Shown here: one piece after another, positions 24,905 to 38,503 of the stretch
Layout: every line of letters begins with the position of its first letter
How positions within the stretch are numbered: position 1 is the stretch's first letter
From: Vespula vulgaris
Lineage: Eukaryota; Arthropoda; Insecta; Hymenoptera; Vespidae
DNA length: 64,000 nucleotides
Assembly (NCBI RefSeq): GCF_905475345.1
Contig: NC_066603.1
Coordinates: forward strand, 3,704,001 to 3,768,000
Direction of reading: 5' to 3'
Position numbers and translations under genes: made by a program
Notes under the pieces: model-generated
What the model was told of the DNA's origin: nothing
Seen by the model: the letters and a program-made list of their open reading frames with translations, nothing else
The model's database searches: none

Positions 24905-26456
24905 ATGGTTCGAATTGTATATTTTATTATATTTTTAATGATGATTTTCAATGTAAATTGCAAAGATTTTGACATTGATATCAATGGATATATTCTTTAT
25001 TGTCCCTGTATGGGTAAGATTTTATTTTATTTAATAAAGTATTTGTCTTTCATGTTTTTTCTTTCTCTTATCATTTATTTTAATTACGTCATCTTTTTTA
25101 TGTCAGGCCGATTTGGAAATCAAGCGGATCATTTTCTCGGAGCACTAGGTTTTGCTAAAGCTTTGAATCGTACATTAGTTTTACCACCATGGGTTGAGTA
25201 TAGAACAGGAGAAACAAGATCCGTAAGTTTTTGTATATATGTTACATATATTTTTAACTAAACAATACAATTAAAAATATTTATTATCTTATACCCAGAT
25301 ACAAATTTCTTTTGATACCTATTTCAATGTTTCAAAAGTACAAGAATGTCACAAAGCAATGTTGATGCATGACTTTATGGATAATTTGGCACCAACGATA
25401 TGGCCACTAAAGGAAAGAGTATGTAAGTTTTCAATGTTAAGAGCACAATGACTAAAACTATATTTTAAAGTTATATTCTTTTTTAGCATTTTGTTATTCG
25501 CCACGTGGCAAAGGTGAATCTTGTAATGCCAAAGAAGGCAATCCGTTTGGTCCTTTTTGGGATACTTATAACATAGACTTTGTAAAATCGGAATTTTATG
25601 GTCCATTACATTACGATGTGTATCATACTGATATGGCAATTCAATGGAAACAAAAGTATCCATCTAAAATATGGCCAATAATAGCATTTACGGGTGCACC
25701 TGCTAGCTTTCCTGTACAATTTGAAAATAAAGAGTTACACAAATGCTTAGAATGGAATGAAACGATACAAAAGAAAGCAAAAGCATTTGTGAAGAATGTT
25801 TTACCTAAAGGAGCATATATAGGAATTCATTTGCGTAATGGAATTGACTGGGTATTATATTATTTATATATTATACTATAAAAATTGCATAAATATGATA
25901 TATTCTAAATTAGATTGTTGGTATTTTTATATAGGTGCGTGCTTGCGAGTATACTTCAATGACTCCGAATCTATTCGCTGCTCCTCAGTGTTTAGGATAT
26001 CGTAATGAACGTGGTAAAGCAACGACTGCAATGTGTTTACCATCATTCGATGTGATATTACGGCATATTAAACGTATCATTCGAAATAATAATGACGTTA
26101 GATCAATATTTGTTGCTTCCGATAATAATTATATGATCGAAGAACTTACAAATTCTCTGGCACGTATGCAGGTAAAAATATATTATCTAACAAAGTTTTA
26201 TTACTTTTCAATGTTTATTTTATTCTCATTTGCTTTAAAATTTTGATTATAGGTGCAAGTTTTTCGACAAACAGATCCAGTTTCTCCTCATCTAGATTTA
26301 GCTATATTAGGAAGAGCAAACTACTTTATTGGAAATTGCATATCCTCCTTTTCAGCTTTCGTAGCAAGAGAAAGAGATGTTAAAGGATATCCAACATATT
26401 TTTGGGGCTTTCCGCCAGAAAGATCATCACCTTCTATTTCTCGCGAAGAATTATAA
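24905..26456 (+). CDS. O-fut1: GDP-fucose protein O-fucosyltransferase 1
   Basis: Six exons: 24905-25013, 25107-25222, 25299-25422, 25487-25851, 25935-26171, 26253-26456, encoding 384 aa, close to the usual POFUT1 length of about 390. The enzyme transfers fucose from GDP-fucose to Ser/Thr in EGF repeats, notably of Notch, in the ER lumen, and also helps Notch folding. Seen in the sequence: a hydrophobic signal peptide (MVRIVYFIIFLMMIFNVNC), the GRFGNQADHFLGALGFAKAL block, CNAKEGNPFGPFWD, the nucleotide-sugar motif GIHLRNGIDW, FVASDNNY, and the late block GNCISSFSAFVARERD. It ends in REEL, a KDEL-like ER retention signal. The ATG is the first one and directly precedes the signal peptide. A CCAAT box lies upstream and AATAAA 88 bases downstream. 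Confidence 0.97.
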
Positions 26457-26543
26457 TGATTAATTTATAACTGGAAGAATATAAAATATTTATTGAGATT
26501 ACGCTATAGCAAAAATTTTTTAATTGTTTTATACTCATTTTTT

Positions 26544-26549
26544 AATAAA
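26544..26549 (+). terminator. Poly(A) signal AATAAA for O-fut1
   Basis: The hexamer lies 88 bases after the O-fut1 stop and about 130 bases before the SNX24 promoter motif, so the O-fut1 3' UTR is probably short. Confidence 0.55.
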
Positions 26550-26682
26550 ATGTAATAACAGTTTTTATATCATTCATCTTATTTATAAAAAGAACTCGAA
26601 ATAATTTTTCATTCAAATTAGCTTTTCGTAATTATTTTCATCATATATGAATTTTATAAAGCGCGCCATTAAATCTAATAAA

Positions 26683-26694
26683 TGCGCATGCGCG
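26683..26694 (+). promoter_or_regulatory. NRF-1/Ewg-type palindrome, SNX24 promoter
   Basis: TGCGCATGCGCG is a perfect match to the palindromic site bound by NRF-1 and, in flies, Erect wing. GC-rich palindromes like this are rare in the surrounding AT-rich DNA. It lies about 400 bases before the SNX24 ATG and about 230 bases after the O-fut1 stop, so it most likely drives SNX24. Confidence 0.6.
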
Positions 26695-26800
26695 TACTTG
26701 TGACACTACTACTTTTTGAGCAACTTTACACAGATTGGATATGGCTTGCCGTTCGTACGGCTAATATTTTATCTAAAGAGATAAACAGCTAGTGTGTCGG

Positions 26801-27074
26801 GTAAGGTTTGAATTATTCCTATAATCTTAAACGTTTGCATTTTTCATTGGTCGACAGCGTTCCAAAAATTATCCTAAACGTAATTGTGTGTGCGTTAAGT
26901 GTTTGTGGTTCTGAATCGAGCGTTTATTATCTAACCAAAAAAAAGCACTATATAGAGAGAGAGTAGCAAGATAATGAATGTTCATGTACTTGAACATTTA
27001 TACGTTAAAGCTAAAAGAGAAAGTTTATTGAATTACCTGAGCTAATAAAAATTGTATCTTTAATGTATTTTTAG
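26801..27074 (+). other. Candidate 5' UTR intron of SNX24
   Basis: GTGTCGG|GTAAGG at 26800/26801 is a strong donor, and ATTTTTAG|GTTATT at 27074/27075 a good acceptor just before the start codon. Splicing would leave a leader running from the NRF-1-type promoter to the ATG cluster. Inferred from splice consensus only. Confidence 0.4.
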
Positions 27075-27100
27075 GTTATTAGAAAATAATTAGCGATGCA

Positions 27101-27901
27101 ATGTATCAAGCATTTATCAATGGATACCGTTTGGTCGAGGTATCGCATGGCAAACCATATTATGTTTATTGTGTCGAATTATTCGAGACAGACAGTGGCA
27201 CTCGATATTTCAGCGAGAGAAGATATAGCGAATTTAGCGCGCTACATCGTACGGTATGTTTTTCTTTTTTTTTTTTCGTATAGCTACGTTTTCTTCTTTT
27301 TGTGGTTATGATGTATATCATGGAACAAACTTAAAGTATATATTTAATAATTTTATAATTAATTTATAATTTTTTACTTACCTTTGTGATTTTATTAAAT
27401 ATTATGGTCTTTTTTTTATTTTTTCGTAAAGATCGTTTGTAACTTTAATTTCTATAGATATTTAATTATTTATGTCTTATTCTAGCTGAAGAAGAATAGC
27501 ACGAACATTGCTTCATTTCCACCAAAAAGAGTAAGGAATTCTCAACCTAAAGTGCTTGAACAAAGACGCGAAGCATTAGAGGCGTATATTCAGAAAATGT
27601 TGAAACTCCCAGTTGCGAAACAACAGGTACTTAATTTTTTAGGTATCGAAGGTCGTCCATCTGGTGTATCGGAGAAAAGGTAAATATTTGTATAAGAAAA
27701 GTATATATAATATTATTTTTAATATGAATTATTTTTAGAGGACAAAAGCAAACTAATGATTTGGAACATATTCATCCAAGTTCCTTAGGACATCATCCTG
27801 TGTTAACTTTTCATCGTGACCCTTACGTCCAAGTTAATAAGAATACGAGTCTTCCAGATATCGTAACAAACGGTGTTCTGCTAGGGTTGTACAAATCTTA
27901 A
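27101..27901 (+). CDS. SNX24: Sorting nexin-24 (PX-domain phosphoinositide-binding protein)
   Basis: Three exons: 27101-27253, 27486-27679, 27739-27901, giving 169 aa, the length I recall for vertebrate SNX24. The PX domain takes up most of the protein: it opens MYQAFINGYRLVEVSHGKPY and continues YCVELFETDSGTRYFSERRYSEFSALHRTLKK. RRYSEF is the phosphoinositide-contacting motif, FPPKRVRN the Pro-rich loop, and RREALEAYIQKML the following helix. A short C-terminal tail ends in LLGLYKS. SNX22/24-type proteins are small cytosolic PX proteins expected on endosomal or Golgi membranes. The start is chosen because it begins the conserved PX sequence; an out-of-frame ATG lies five bases upstream. AATAAA occurs 22 bases after the stop. 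Confidence 0.95.
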
Positions 27902-27922
27902 AATATATCTTCGATTTACTTG

Positions 27923-27928
27923 AATAAA
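27923..27928 (+). terminator. Candidate poly(A) signal AATAAA for SNX24
   Basis: The first hexamer lies only 22 bases after the stop; others follow, for example near 28181, so the actual cleavage site is uncertain. Confidence 0.4.
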
Positions 27929-29208
27929 TGAAGTTTTGTATTTTACAAAATCAATAGGAAATGATAGAACTAATGAGAATCTCAAATTCAATGGGTCAAG
28001 GGTCTTGTGATATATATGCTTCGAAGTAAACTTTGATATGAAAAAAATGTAGCTTATAAATATCTCTAGCTTGCTTGAAAATATATCTATGCTTCTATGA
28101 AGCATGTTTATACGAAAGGAAAGAAACTTTTTAGATACGTATATCGACAACCAAATATAAATAATATACACAAAAGTGTTATAAATAAAAGTGTATATAA
28201 TGAAAACGTCGACGAAGTCGTTACCTATAAACAACAATTTGTACGACACCGTTAGGCTGTGAAAATGTCAAAAAATATATTTTCTTTAATACGTGAATCA
28301 TCGTCTTTTTTATTTCATTTCATTAGTTTAAGTTTACATTATTCGTGACATTTATCTTAATGCAATTATCGTATGAATACCTGGATTGTAAATGTTGCGA
28401 ATCTGTAAAGCAGATCTTATGCTGTATATCTTGTATTTATGGCGATTACTACCATCGAAATTGAATATCACGGCTAATCGAAATTCCTCTGAAAAATTTT
28501 TTTTCCTAAACATTGCCATTTCGCTAACTTCGCTCGGATACGGCACGCAACTTTAAATATATATAATATGTGTATATGTATATCTAATCTATACGTAATG
28601 AATGACTCATTTGAACATTAGATATCGAACGATAAGTACATACAATAGAAAAACAATCGATTACCACAGATGCCATCTCATGTCAATACTCATCGAAATA
28701 TAATCATTAACATCGTTCATCGACGAATGCAATTTTGGATTTTAATTCTCGTTGGATTCTGTCAACTAATTTCTTTTTTTTTTTTTTTTCTTTTTTTCCA
28801 CAAAAGAGAAGAACCTTTCTTTGGGATTCAGAATATTATAATTTTAACTCACTTCGACGAAGAGGGGAAATTTCAAAAGAAAGAAAGAAGGTAAGAAAGA
28901 TCAGAAATAAGGGAACCAAATCATAACTGAGAAAAAAGAAAGTAAAAAGAAAAAATAAATAAAAAAGAGAGAAAAATGAAACAAACAAAAAAATAGAGAT
29001 AAGAAAATAAAAATGAGCATCCATTCGTAAATCCGAATAATAAAGAGACTACGAAAGATTTTTTTTTTTTCACCACTTCGGTAAGAAATAGAAGGCCGTG
29101 ATAGCGGTAGTAATTTATCGCGGTAGTACCTTGATTCGTGTATTATATATATACAGGATTTTTCCATACTCTTTACACGTCTCTCTCTCTCTTTTATCGT
29201 GTGTATCG

Positions 29209-29305
29209 TCATCATCATAATCATCATTATCATTATCATCATCACCATCATCATCATTATCATTACCATCATTATCATTATCATTATCGTTATCGTTATT
29301 GTTAT
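29209..29305. repeat. Imperfect (CAT/TTA)n trinucleotide array
   Basis: ATCATCATAATCATCATTATC-like triplets run for about 95 bases, ending in TTATCG units. Confidence 0.8.
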
Positions 29306-29713
29306 AACGTACGTATCATCAACGAACCGAATCCTTCGATAATAATACATATATTTCTCGTGTCCTTACGTACACAATTTATATATCAAATTCATCATTG
29401 CACGCGCGCGTGCACGCACGACGCATTGGATGTATAATATTCTATATACAAGCTCCTCAGTCTTGTTCAAACGTGTCGGATGTTCGTTGAATGTATTTTA
29501 ATAAAAAATTTACGAACGACGCTACCAAACGAAATTGTTTCGCATATCTTTTCCGCAATGCGGGGAAACAAACGGTCCCTCATATCGAATTTTTACAAAC
29601 TCGACAAAGTCAACGTTCAGACCGGTATCTACATATATATCTTGTTTATGTATGTATGTATGTATATATCTCTTCGAGTCGGCCATTTTAAAACGAATCT
29701 TCTTTTTATCTCT

Positions 29714-29718
<5 letters not shown>

Positions 29719-29757
<39 letters not shown>
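29719..29757. repeat. (TC)n microsatellite
   Basis: Uninterrupted TC units; further CT tracts follow at about 29892-29912 and 29950-29990, the last joining a TA run. Confidence 0.85.
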
Positions 29758-29759
<2 letters not shown>

Positions 29760-29950
29760 TTCTATCTCTCCTTCTCTTTCTCTCTCTTTCTCTTTCTTTT
29801 TCTCATTTGGTTGCAACTATTATAATAATAAAAATATTCCTTCGAAGTTAGGTATTACATTTAATTCAAAAGATCGGCTTAAACTACATATTTCTCTCTC
29901 TCTCTCTCTCTCGTTCTATCGCTCTATCGTTCTTTCGTTCTCTCGTTTGT

Positions 29951-30001
<51 letters not shown>

Positions 30002-30577
30002 GTATTATTAATTACTACGTACTGGCATTGTTTAACTATTATTATATATCCGTACGGCAGCATCGATGGGGCTTATCGCGTTTTTTCTTTTTCCTTTCTT
30101 TTCTTTTGTTTATTTCTTTTTTTTTCTGCGGCATAGAACGCATATCTGATAAAAGAATTCGGTGTTGTTTCTTTTCTTTCCCTTATTTTCTCTCTTGTTT
30201 CTTTTTTTTTCTCTCGTTATTATTATTATCTCGCTTTATTGTAATTATTATTATTAATATTACAATTATTATTATTATTATAATTATTATAATAATTATT
30301 ATAATTATAATTATTATTATTATTATTTCTGAGTATTTTTATGACTTTGGAATAATGATCTGCTTATCGTAATCCGCATTTTTTATCGTTGCGGTCTAAA
30401 AGTATAGATTTCCTTTTATGTTTTTCTTTTATTTTTCTCATTTCTTTCCTTATCGCATATATATTATATATATATAATATATATATAATATACATATATA
30501 TTATAAATATATATTATATATTATAAACAATATACATATATATTGTTTGTTTTATTTTATTTTATTTCATTCTTTTT

Positions 30578-30623
<46 letters not shown>

Positions 30624-31347
30624 CAGAAGTTCGCAATGTAAGCTTAAATTTAGACGATGCTAATGGCGCCGTAAATAATAATGAACAAAAAAATTCTTTC
30701 TGGTCAGTGCGCGTTTTACATGAGAGAATGACATTCTTTTTTTTTTATTATTTATTTATCTATTCGTTTATATACTTTATTTGTTTCTTGTTTCTTCGTA
30801 CGAACGATAACCATGTGAGTTTTGTCGATAATTGATCGGGTTGTGAAGCTTAATGGAAAAAAAAGAGAAGAAAAGGAAAAAAGAAGAAAAGGAAAAAGAA
30901 TTGAAATGAAAGTTAAAGAGAAAGAGAAAATTATGTATGAAAGAAAAACAAAAAAGAAATGAGAAGTACACGGAGGAATTAGTTTTAAATCGATTGATAA
31001 AAATTGTCGTATTTTTGTTATTATTATTATTATTGTTGTTGTGTTGTTGTTATTTTTGTTGTTTTTCTCTTTTTTTATTTCGTAATTCGTCGTTTCGTCG
31101 AACAAACGTTTTTCATGTAATTAGATATTATGTGCTTAGTGGACACGCACGCGTTTCACTTCGAGAACACGGAGACGCGCACGCAGAGTTGCAGAAAAAA
31201 GAAATTAAAATAAAAAAAAGAAAAAAGAGGAAACGGAAGGTACATATGCATGTATATACATCGCACACGATGACGCGCGTTCAGGTTAATTTTTATTATT
31301 CAGGTAATTCGTCCTGCGTGCGCGCGAAATTTTTTTCCTCATCTCTT

Positions 31348-31378
<31 letters not shown>

Positions 31379-34017
31379 TTTAATTTTTCTTTTTAACCGG
31401 TAAAATCCCACCTGTGCAAAGTGTTTGTTTGCGAACAACTTCGATTCGAAATATATATATATATATATATACATATATTATATATATGTATATCTCGGTA
31501 GTCAATCTTTACACGGAAATATATAATAACGTTTACGTACATACGTACAATCGTTCTGGAAATACGTTTCGATTATCTACGGGAAGATGATGTAAGAAGA
31601 ATAATTATCTACAAAAAACCGTTTATGTATAGATGTATATTATATTCATATGTATATATGTATATATCAGCCGCCAACGAAAACGCGGGCCTAGTTTTTC
31701 TTTTTTATTTTTAATAACTTTTTTTACGTTAAATCCGTGTGTTTGAGTATGTATGTATGTATGTATGTATATATGATGCACGTGTCTTTCTTATCTAGAT
31801 AATGTTTCGTAATAACTTATACGTGTTGTTGCTTTCGAATCGCCTATTATCTCCCCCCTCTCCTCCCCCTTCCCTATCCCTCATAACCCGATCCTATTTT
31901 CGACCAATTTAACGCGATTTGACTTTCTAATAGCTATCTAGTTATTAATTAGGACTATCATCCTATGTACACATAAAACACATTGCGTTGGCACGGCAAA
32001 TATGTGCGCCTGGACTGCCACCGTTCTATCGCGTTCCATTGCGTAGATATAGATCCACATGTTTCTATGCATGTGTAATTGCGTATCTCTGTATTTATGT
32101 ATGTGAGCGGTATGTGTATGTGTGAGTAGATTGTTGGTTGGCGCGATACAACATGTCTTCCTCGTGATCGGGATGAGATTGCAATCGAGCAAGGATCGTT
32201 ACACAGTGGCTGATATTACAAATCTTACAAATGTGATCATGTGACTTGATTTATGTATCTGTATATGTGAATTTATATATACACACACATAAATACATAT
32301 GTATATATATGGGCTATTTTAAATTTGTTGTTTTTATTTATATTTTCAGTTTATGATTGGTGAAGAGATGATGGCTTTAATTTGGTTTCGTTGAATTGAT
32401 CTTAAAAATCAATGTGAAGTTTTGTAATTGTTCCAAATATATTTGTTAATAGAAATAATAATGTTTTATAGGATATTATAAAAAAAATCTTTAACTTGGT
32501 ATTTTAAATTTAAAGAATTTTATTTAAAAAATTTTTTTCGCGTTTCTTTAATCGCGTGTTCCTTCATTGATAAATTGTTCAATCTGGAATGGAAGACATT
32601 TCTATCACGCAATACTCAATGCGAGTTCGAGTCGGTCAACATTTGAATTTGTATGATCTAAATTTTTGAACGCAAATCCGAAGAGAAATATTTTTTAATT
32701 ATCCAAATGAATTCATATTTAACTAATATTCATTGGTATAAAGCGTTTTTATTTATTTAAGCAAAGAAAATGATAAATTCGTTGAAACGCAAACAAAACT
32801 TCCGATTGATTTTTAAAATTAGATCAATTTTTCAGGACCATTTTTGAGAGTCATTTTTATTAATCATAAACTGAAAAATCATGTATGAATTTCGTTGGTT
32901 AAAAAAAAAAAAAGAAAAAAGAGAAAAATATTGAAATATCTATCGACAATCCAATAAATAAAAAAAAATAAAAAAATAAAAAGAAAGAAAAATTGTTTCA
33001 AACGAAGCAGCGGTCGACAGTCCTGGCATTTTTAATGGAATGTTTTTCAAATTTATTTCTCTTTTTCTAAACGCCAGTTAATTAAACGCGATCGCAATTT
33101 TTTAACGTTACAATCTAAACAACCTAACATTTTTCATTTCTCTCTTTCTCTCTCTCTCTTCGTTCCTTCTTTCTCTTTCCTTTTTAATTTTTCTTTCTCT
33201 TGTCAAAATTTTATAAGATTATTTTATCTAATCACAAAATTATCTCTATTTAAAACTGAATTTACGAGTGTTATACACTCAGCCCCTATTTTTCTTCTTT
33301 TTTTTCTTTTTCTTTTTTTTCTTCCGATTTTCTATTATACAGTCTAAAACATATTTTTAAAATTGATGTATCTCCAATCATGTCTCAGCCAATGACGATG
33401 CAACGAATATTAGAGCTTCGAAGAACCGCACCCTGTTTCTTTTTCTTTTCATTTGTTTATTCGTTCAATACGGAGCGCAATAAAGTCAGCTTTAAACGGA
33501 TCTTTTAATTATACTATTTACATTATTCATATATTTAAATATCATTCCTAATAAATCGTTTTGTATACATATACATTCATAGGTCATTTCGATACTTGAC
33601 TAATTTAGAAATTATTAGCATATAACAATTTGTCAAATATTATCATTCCATTGTTATCGTTATTATTATTATTATTAAATTCAATTAATATTACTATTAT
33701 CATTATCAATTATCATTACTCATAATAATATCATAATTAAAATTATTATATATATATATATTATATATCTCATTTTGACGCAAGGTACCTAAGTTGGATG
33801 CTTCCACTTTTCTTTTCTTTCCCTTTTTTCTTTCTTTCTGTTTTTATTTCTTTTTTTTTGTTTTACATTTCTTCTCTTTTAACTTTTCTCTTTAATTTTC
33901 GCCTTTAATTTCTCATTTTTAATCATGAAAGTATAAAGATCGTATTTGTAAAATCATTTGCCAACCTTTTTCGAGAATAAATCGGACACGTTCAATATAA
34001 ACGAGGCATGGCAAATG

Positions 34018-34266
<249 letters not shown>

Positions 34267-35036
34267 TGGAAGAAAAAAGAAAAGAAAAGAAAAGAAGAAG
34301 AAATATACGTGGGTGTCTCGGATTTTCGCCAAAAGTCTGAGCGTTTTACAATGTAAATTAGCTGCCTCTTTCTCCTTTTCATTCTCGTTACTCGGTACAT
34401 ATCGTATTCGTAAATGTGTGAACACATGTATGTATAAATGTATGCATGTATGTGTGAATGAATGTATGTCTATATTAATGCGGATTAAAAAATGTATATG
34501 TATATATGTATGCACGTATGTATGCATGTATGTATGTATATATGTATGCATGCACGTATTTCTCGAGCTAGTGTATGTATATCATTTCTACATACGTGTA
34601 ACGTGTAAATTGTACGCTTTTTTCTTTATTCTTTTTTATTCTATTTTTTTTTTCTTTTTTTCTTTTTCTATTTTTTCCCGTGTAAGGTAAAATGTATGTG
34701 TAACACTTTTTTTTATATGCGATAATGAAGAATGCGATATAATAATAACGTTAATATGCGTAGACTCGGTCTTGAAATTTTACGCACGACGAGAGTAATA
34801 GCCATAATGAATGAAAATTGTCGATATAAAACAAAAAAAAAAAAGAAGAAAATTCTCAACGATAAAAAACAATTTCTACTTATTTACATTATTTATGTCG
34901 CTCTATTTCTCTTTTCTCTCTCTTTCTCTCTCTCACTCGCTCGTTCACTCTCATTCGTTTTCTCATTTTTTGTTCCTTTTGTTTTTAATACAGTATAATT
35001 ATCGTCACCTTTTCGTTCAGCACACAATTTAAAGCA

Positions 35037-35039
<3 letters not shown>

Positions 35040-35085
<46 letters not shown>
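35040..35085. repeat. (TC)n microsatellite
   Basis: About 22 uninterrupted TC units in the Sema1a 3' flank. Confidence 0.85.
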
Positions 35086-35090
<5 letters not shown>

Positions 35091-36156
35091 TTTTTCTTTC
35101 GTCGATCATACAGAACAAATCTCAGCCCCTTTCATTTTATCCACCCCCACGTCATACTCGAGCACACTTTCTTCACGGTAAACGTGTATTTCTTTCTTTC
35201 TTTCTTTCTTTCTTTTTCTATCCACGTATCTTTCAACGTCCAATGACAATTAGTGAAAATCGATGTACAATAGCGATTACCTATCGTGTGATCTTGTATC
35301 GTGAAATCGCGTTTTCGTTTGAAAGCACGTTAGAATTGACGCGGCAGTGTTGGTTAATCGGTGGCTTTAAAGTTAATATAATACAACCTCATACCTTCGT
35401 CGTTGGAGCTGATGGAAAGAGACGGTGCATTTTCCTATGTATATGTGTATATGTATGCACCTGCGACACCGAAGCATATACCGCAAACGAGTCGAAACAC
35501 ACATACACATATACACACATAATAGTAGAAGATGGAAAAGGAGAAGGGAAAGAGTTAAAGAGATCGTTCGATCGTGTCACGGAAAATAAATCAGAATGAC
35601 GTAGACACCATTCTTTTCCAACTCTCTTTTTCTCTTTCCCTCTCACTCTTTTCTACCCTCAAAAAACCTTTTTTATTGCCGTTCTTTACTCTCCACCCTC
35701 GCTCCTAGAGAAAAAAAAATAAATAAACGTGATCTCTGATCACGACGTTTCTTTCCATCATTGATCCGATATCGTGAAGTCGACGTACTTTTTATACCAA
35801 TCGCTTAATTTTTAAAAGGAAATATTGCGAATGTGAAATCATTGACTTTAATGAAAGAGACATGATTTGATAATTATAAACTGTAGAGAGAAAGAAAGAT
35901 TTTAATAGAAATCAGAGAGAAGAAAATATTTCTTTTTCCAAATTGTTCCAAGAAATTGGTTATGATATTGGAAAAAAAAATTTTAATATATCAATAATCG
36001 TAATAAATCACATAATATTATAGTGTATAATATCATACAATAGAAAAAAGAATCATATCCTTTGATACATCATTTATATACTATCGTTCAAATTGTGTCC
36101 TTTCAAATTTATCTCTCAAGTCGTTATATCCTTATAAAATACGTTTCCTATTGCAT

Positions 36157-36160
<4 letters not shown>

Positions 36161-36191
<31 letters not shown>
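36161..36191. repeat. Poly(A) run, about 31 A
   Basis: An uninterrupted A run on the + strand. No retroelement body or target duplication was recognised beside it. Confidence 0.8.
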
Positions 36192-36193
<2 letters not shown>

Positions 36194-37041
36194 AGAATAC
36201 TAAACAAACGTGATCCCTCGGTAGAAGTTTTATCTTTAACAATGATTTCGAGTTGACAAAAATTTGCTCGGTGACTTCTCCTTTTTTTTTCCTTTTCCCT
36301 TTGTCTCGGCCCTTTTTTCTTTTTTGTTCATATCTTTTCTTTTTTTTTGCTTTTTTTTATATTTTGTTTCGTTTCGTTTTTGTTTTGTTAAATCTTCTTT
36401 TGTTATCTCAGGCACTCCGTCTATAAACCGCGATTAAAACACAACGCAAATATTACGCAATGTAACGAGTATCTATTATAATATTCGATTAAAAATACCG
36501 ATTTGCGCCATTGTCAAAGGCATCGTATCTAAAGCACGTTATAAAGACTCTATTCTCGCCATGATTTTTCACGAATCCTTTCGAGAAAATAGCGCGCCCG
36601 AAATGATGTTTTTCAAACATATATATATATATACATACATATATGTATATTTATATATATACACATATATATTTCTTTTAAAATCGAAAGGATCGTGAAA
36701 AGGAACATGGGAGTTCGCGACGAATCAAAGGAATCGTACGTGCGCGTGTGCCTCCGTTTGGATTTTCTTTCTCTTCATTATCTTCTATCTTCCTCTTCTT
36801 TCATCAATCTTCTGCTTCTTCGTAAAACCCACTTATCCGATATTCACAGCACATTAATAAGTGCACAACAGTACCAAAATTAGTCTCACTAAAGTCTCTT
36901 TCTCTTTCTTTTCATTCTTTCTTAATATCTCTCTCTCTCTCTCTCTCTCTTTATCTTTTTCTTATCTCATTCATCGTTCCATTCTCTACGTAATATATCT
37001 CGAACGAAACACTTTTTAAATGAGGCACTTGCCCTAATATA

Positions 37042-37044
37042 TAC

Positions 37045-37088
<44 letters not shown>
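37042..37088. repeat. (TA)n microsatellite
   Basis: TA run flanked by ACATATACATA and ACACACTCACTC; a (TC)n tract follows at about 37146-37172. Confidence 0.8.
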
Positions 37089-37092
<4 letters not shown>

Positions 37093-37145
37093 TCACTCCG
37101 ACGAAATATCTTTTTTTTCATAATCCTCTTCTATTCATTCCTTTA

Positions 37146-37179
<34 letters not shown>

Positions 37180-37404
37180 TCTCTTTTTCATCCTCTGTAT
37201 TTTTTCTCTTTCTCTCTCTCGCTTTCTATTGATCTATACATGAAAATTTGCCAACAATTAGTACAACGGAAGGCACGCCTCGTCTCGCGCGAATGCTCAT
37301 TAGTAATGTCTCTTTACTACGCATAACAATTTTATTTAATTTCCATTTTTTTCTTATGTCTGTTCTTTTTATTCTTCTTTTTTCTTCTTTCTTCTTTCAT
37401 CCCT

Positions 37405-37436
<32 letters not shown>

Positions 37437-37574
37437 CCTCTCTTTTTCATTTTGTATTTTTATTTAAGCACCTATACAAAACACACACAGGCCACTTCTA
37501 CGAACACACAACAGTACTATATTCTGATCCATATCACATTAGTACAACAGTACATACCGAGAAACGACGATAAC

Positions 37575-37684
37575 GTATGTATGTAGATAAATACATATGT
37601 ACGTCTTTCTCATCCTACAGTTCAGTTTCTAGTATGTATGTAGATAAATACATACGTCCTTCTCATCCTCACAATTCAGTTCGA
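37575..37684. repeat. Tandem duplication, two copies of a 58-bp unit
   Basis: GTATGTATGTAGATAAATAC ... TCTCATCCTACAGTTCAGTT occurs at 37575 and again, slightly diverged, at 37633. Confidence 0.75.
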
Positions 37685-37923
37685 ATGTTGTCCTTTGTCC
37701 TAGATTCCGTTCGCTGTCTTCTATCGAGAAACAGAAAATGAGAAAGGTACTCTCGACGTGGATCCCGTTTAATGGGATTGACGTCTATTCTTAAATGACG
37801 TCAAACGAACGAACCAACGACGAGAAGAAGATGATCATTCGATAAGAGGGTGGTCAAACACGGAGAGAAAGAGATAGAGAGAGGGGGAGGGAAAGCGAGA
37901 GATAGGGAAAGGGAAAAAGAGAA

Positions 37924-37956
<33 letters not shown>

Positions 37957-38280
37957 AAGGAGAACGAATCGTCGAGAGTATTAGTTTAAAAAAATAGTTC
38001 GTTATTCCCACGTTGTTGAGTCCTACGACGGAAGATCATTTCTCATTCTTCATCTTCATCATCTTCATTGGAATTATCCCAGCTTCTTCAGGAAAGGAGA
38101 CGTAGCATTTCGTTTTCGTTTTCTTCTTCTTCTTCTTCTTCTTCTTCTTCTTCTTCTTCTTCTTCTATTTATTATTCTCTTCCTTTTTCATATTTCAAAT
38201 TTGAAGAAATCGAACCAACACGAAAAAATCACATCTCGCCGTAATCAGGTAACGTTGACACTACGTATCGTACGATAATT

Positions 38281-38327
38281 ACACCTCATAGTTATCTATC
38301 TATATATATATATATATATTTATATAC

Positions 38328-38360
<33 letters not shown>

Positions 38361-38365
38361 TGTAT
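38281..38365. repeat. (TA)n/(TATG)n compound microsatellite
   Basis: TA run followed by seven TATG units, just 3' of the long-tail stop codon on the Sema1a strand; a (TTC)n array precedes it at about 38121-38167. Confidence 0.8.
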
Positions 38366-38503
38366 TTTAACAATTCTTGCGATGTAAGATTTAAGATTTC
38401 ACGCATACCCACACATATATATACGTATATACGAATGTATATTTATTATATATCGGTCTCGGAACATTCTCGTACTTTATGTCGATCTTCGTGGATCGAC
38501 AGT

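Noticed and set aside
28901..30372. Several frames of 100-150 codons with His, Ile or Ser/Leu runs
   Set aside because: Generated by (CAT)n, (CT)n and (TTA)n arrays; open in several frames at once, as expected for stop-free repeats.
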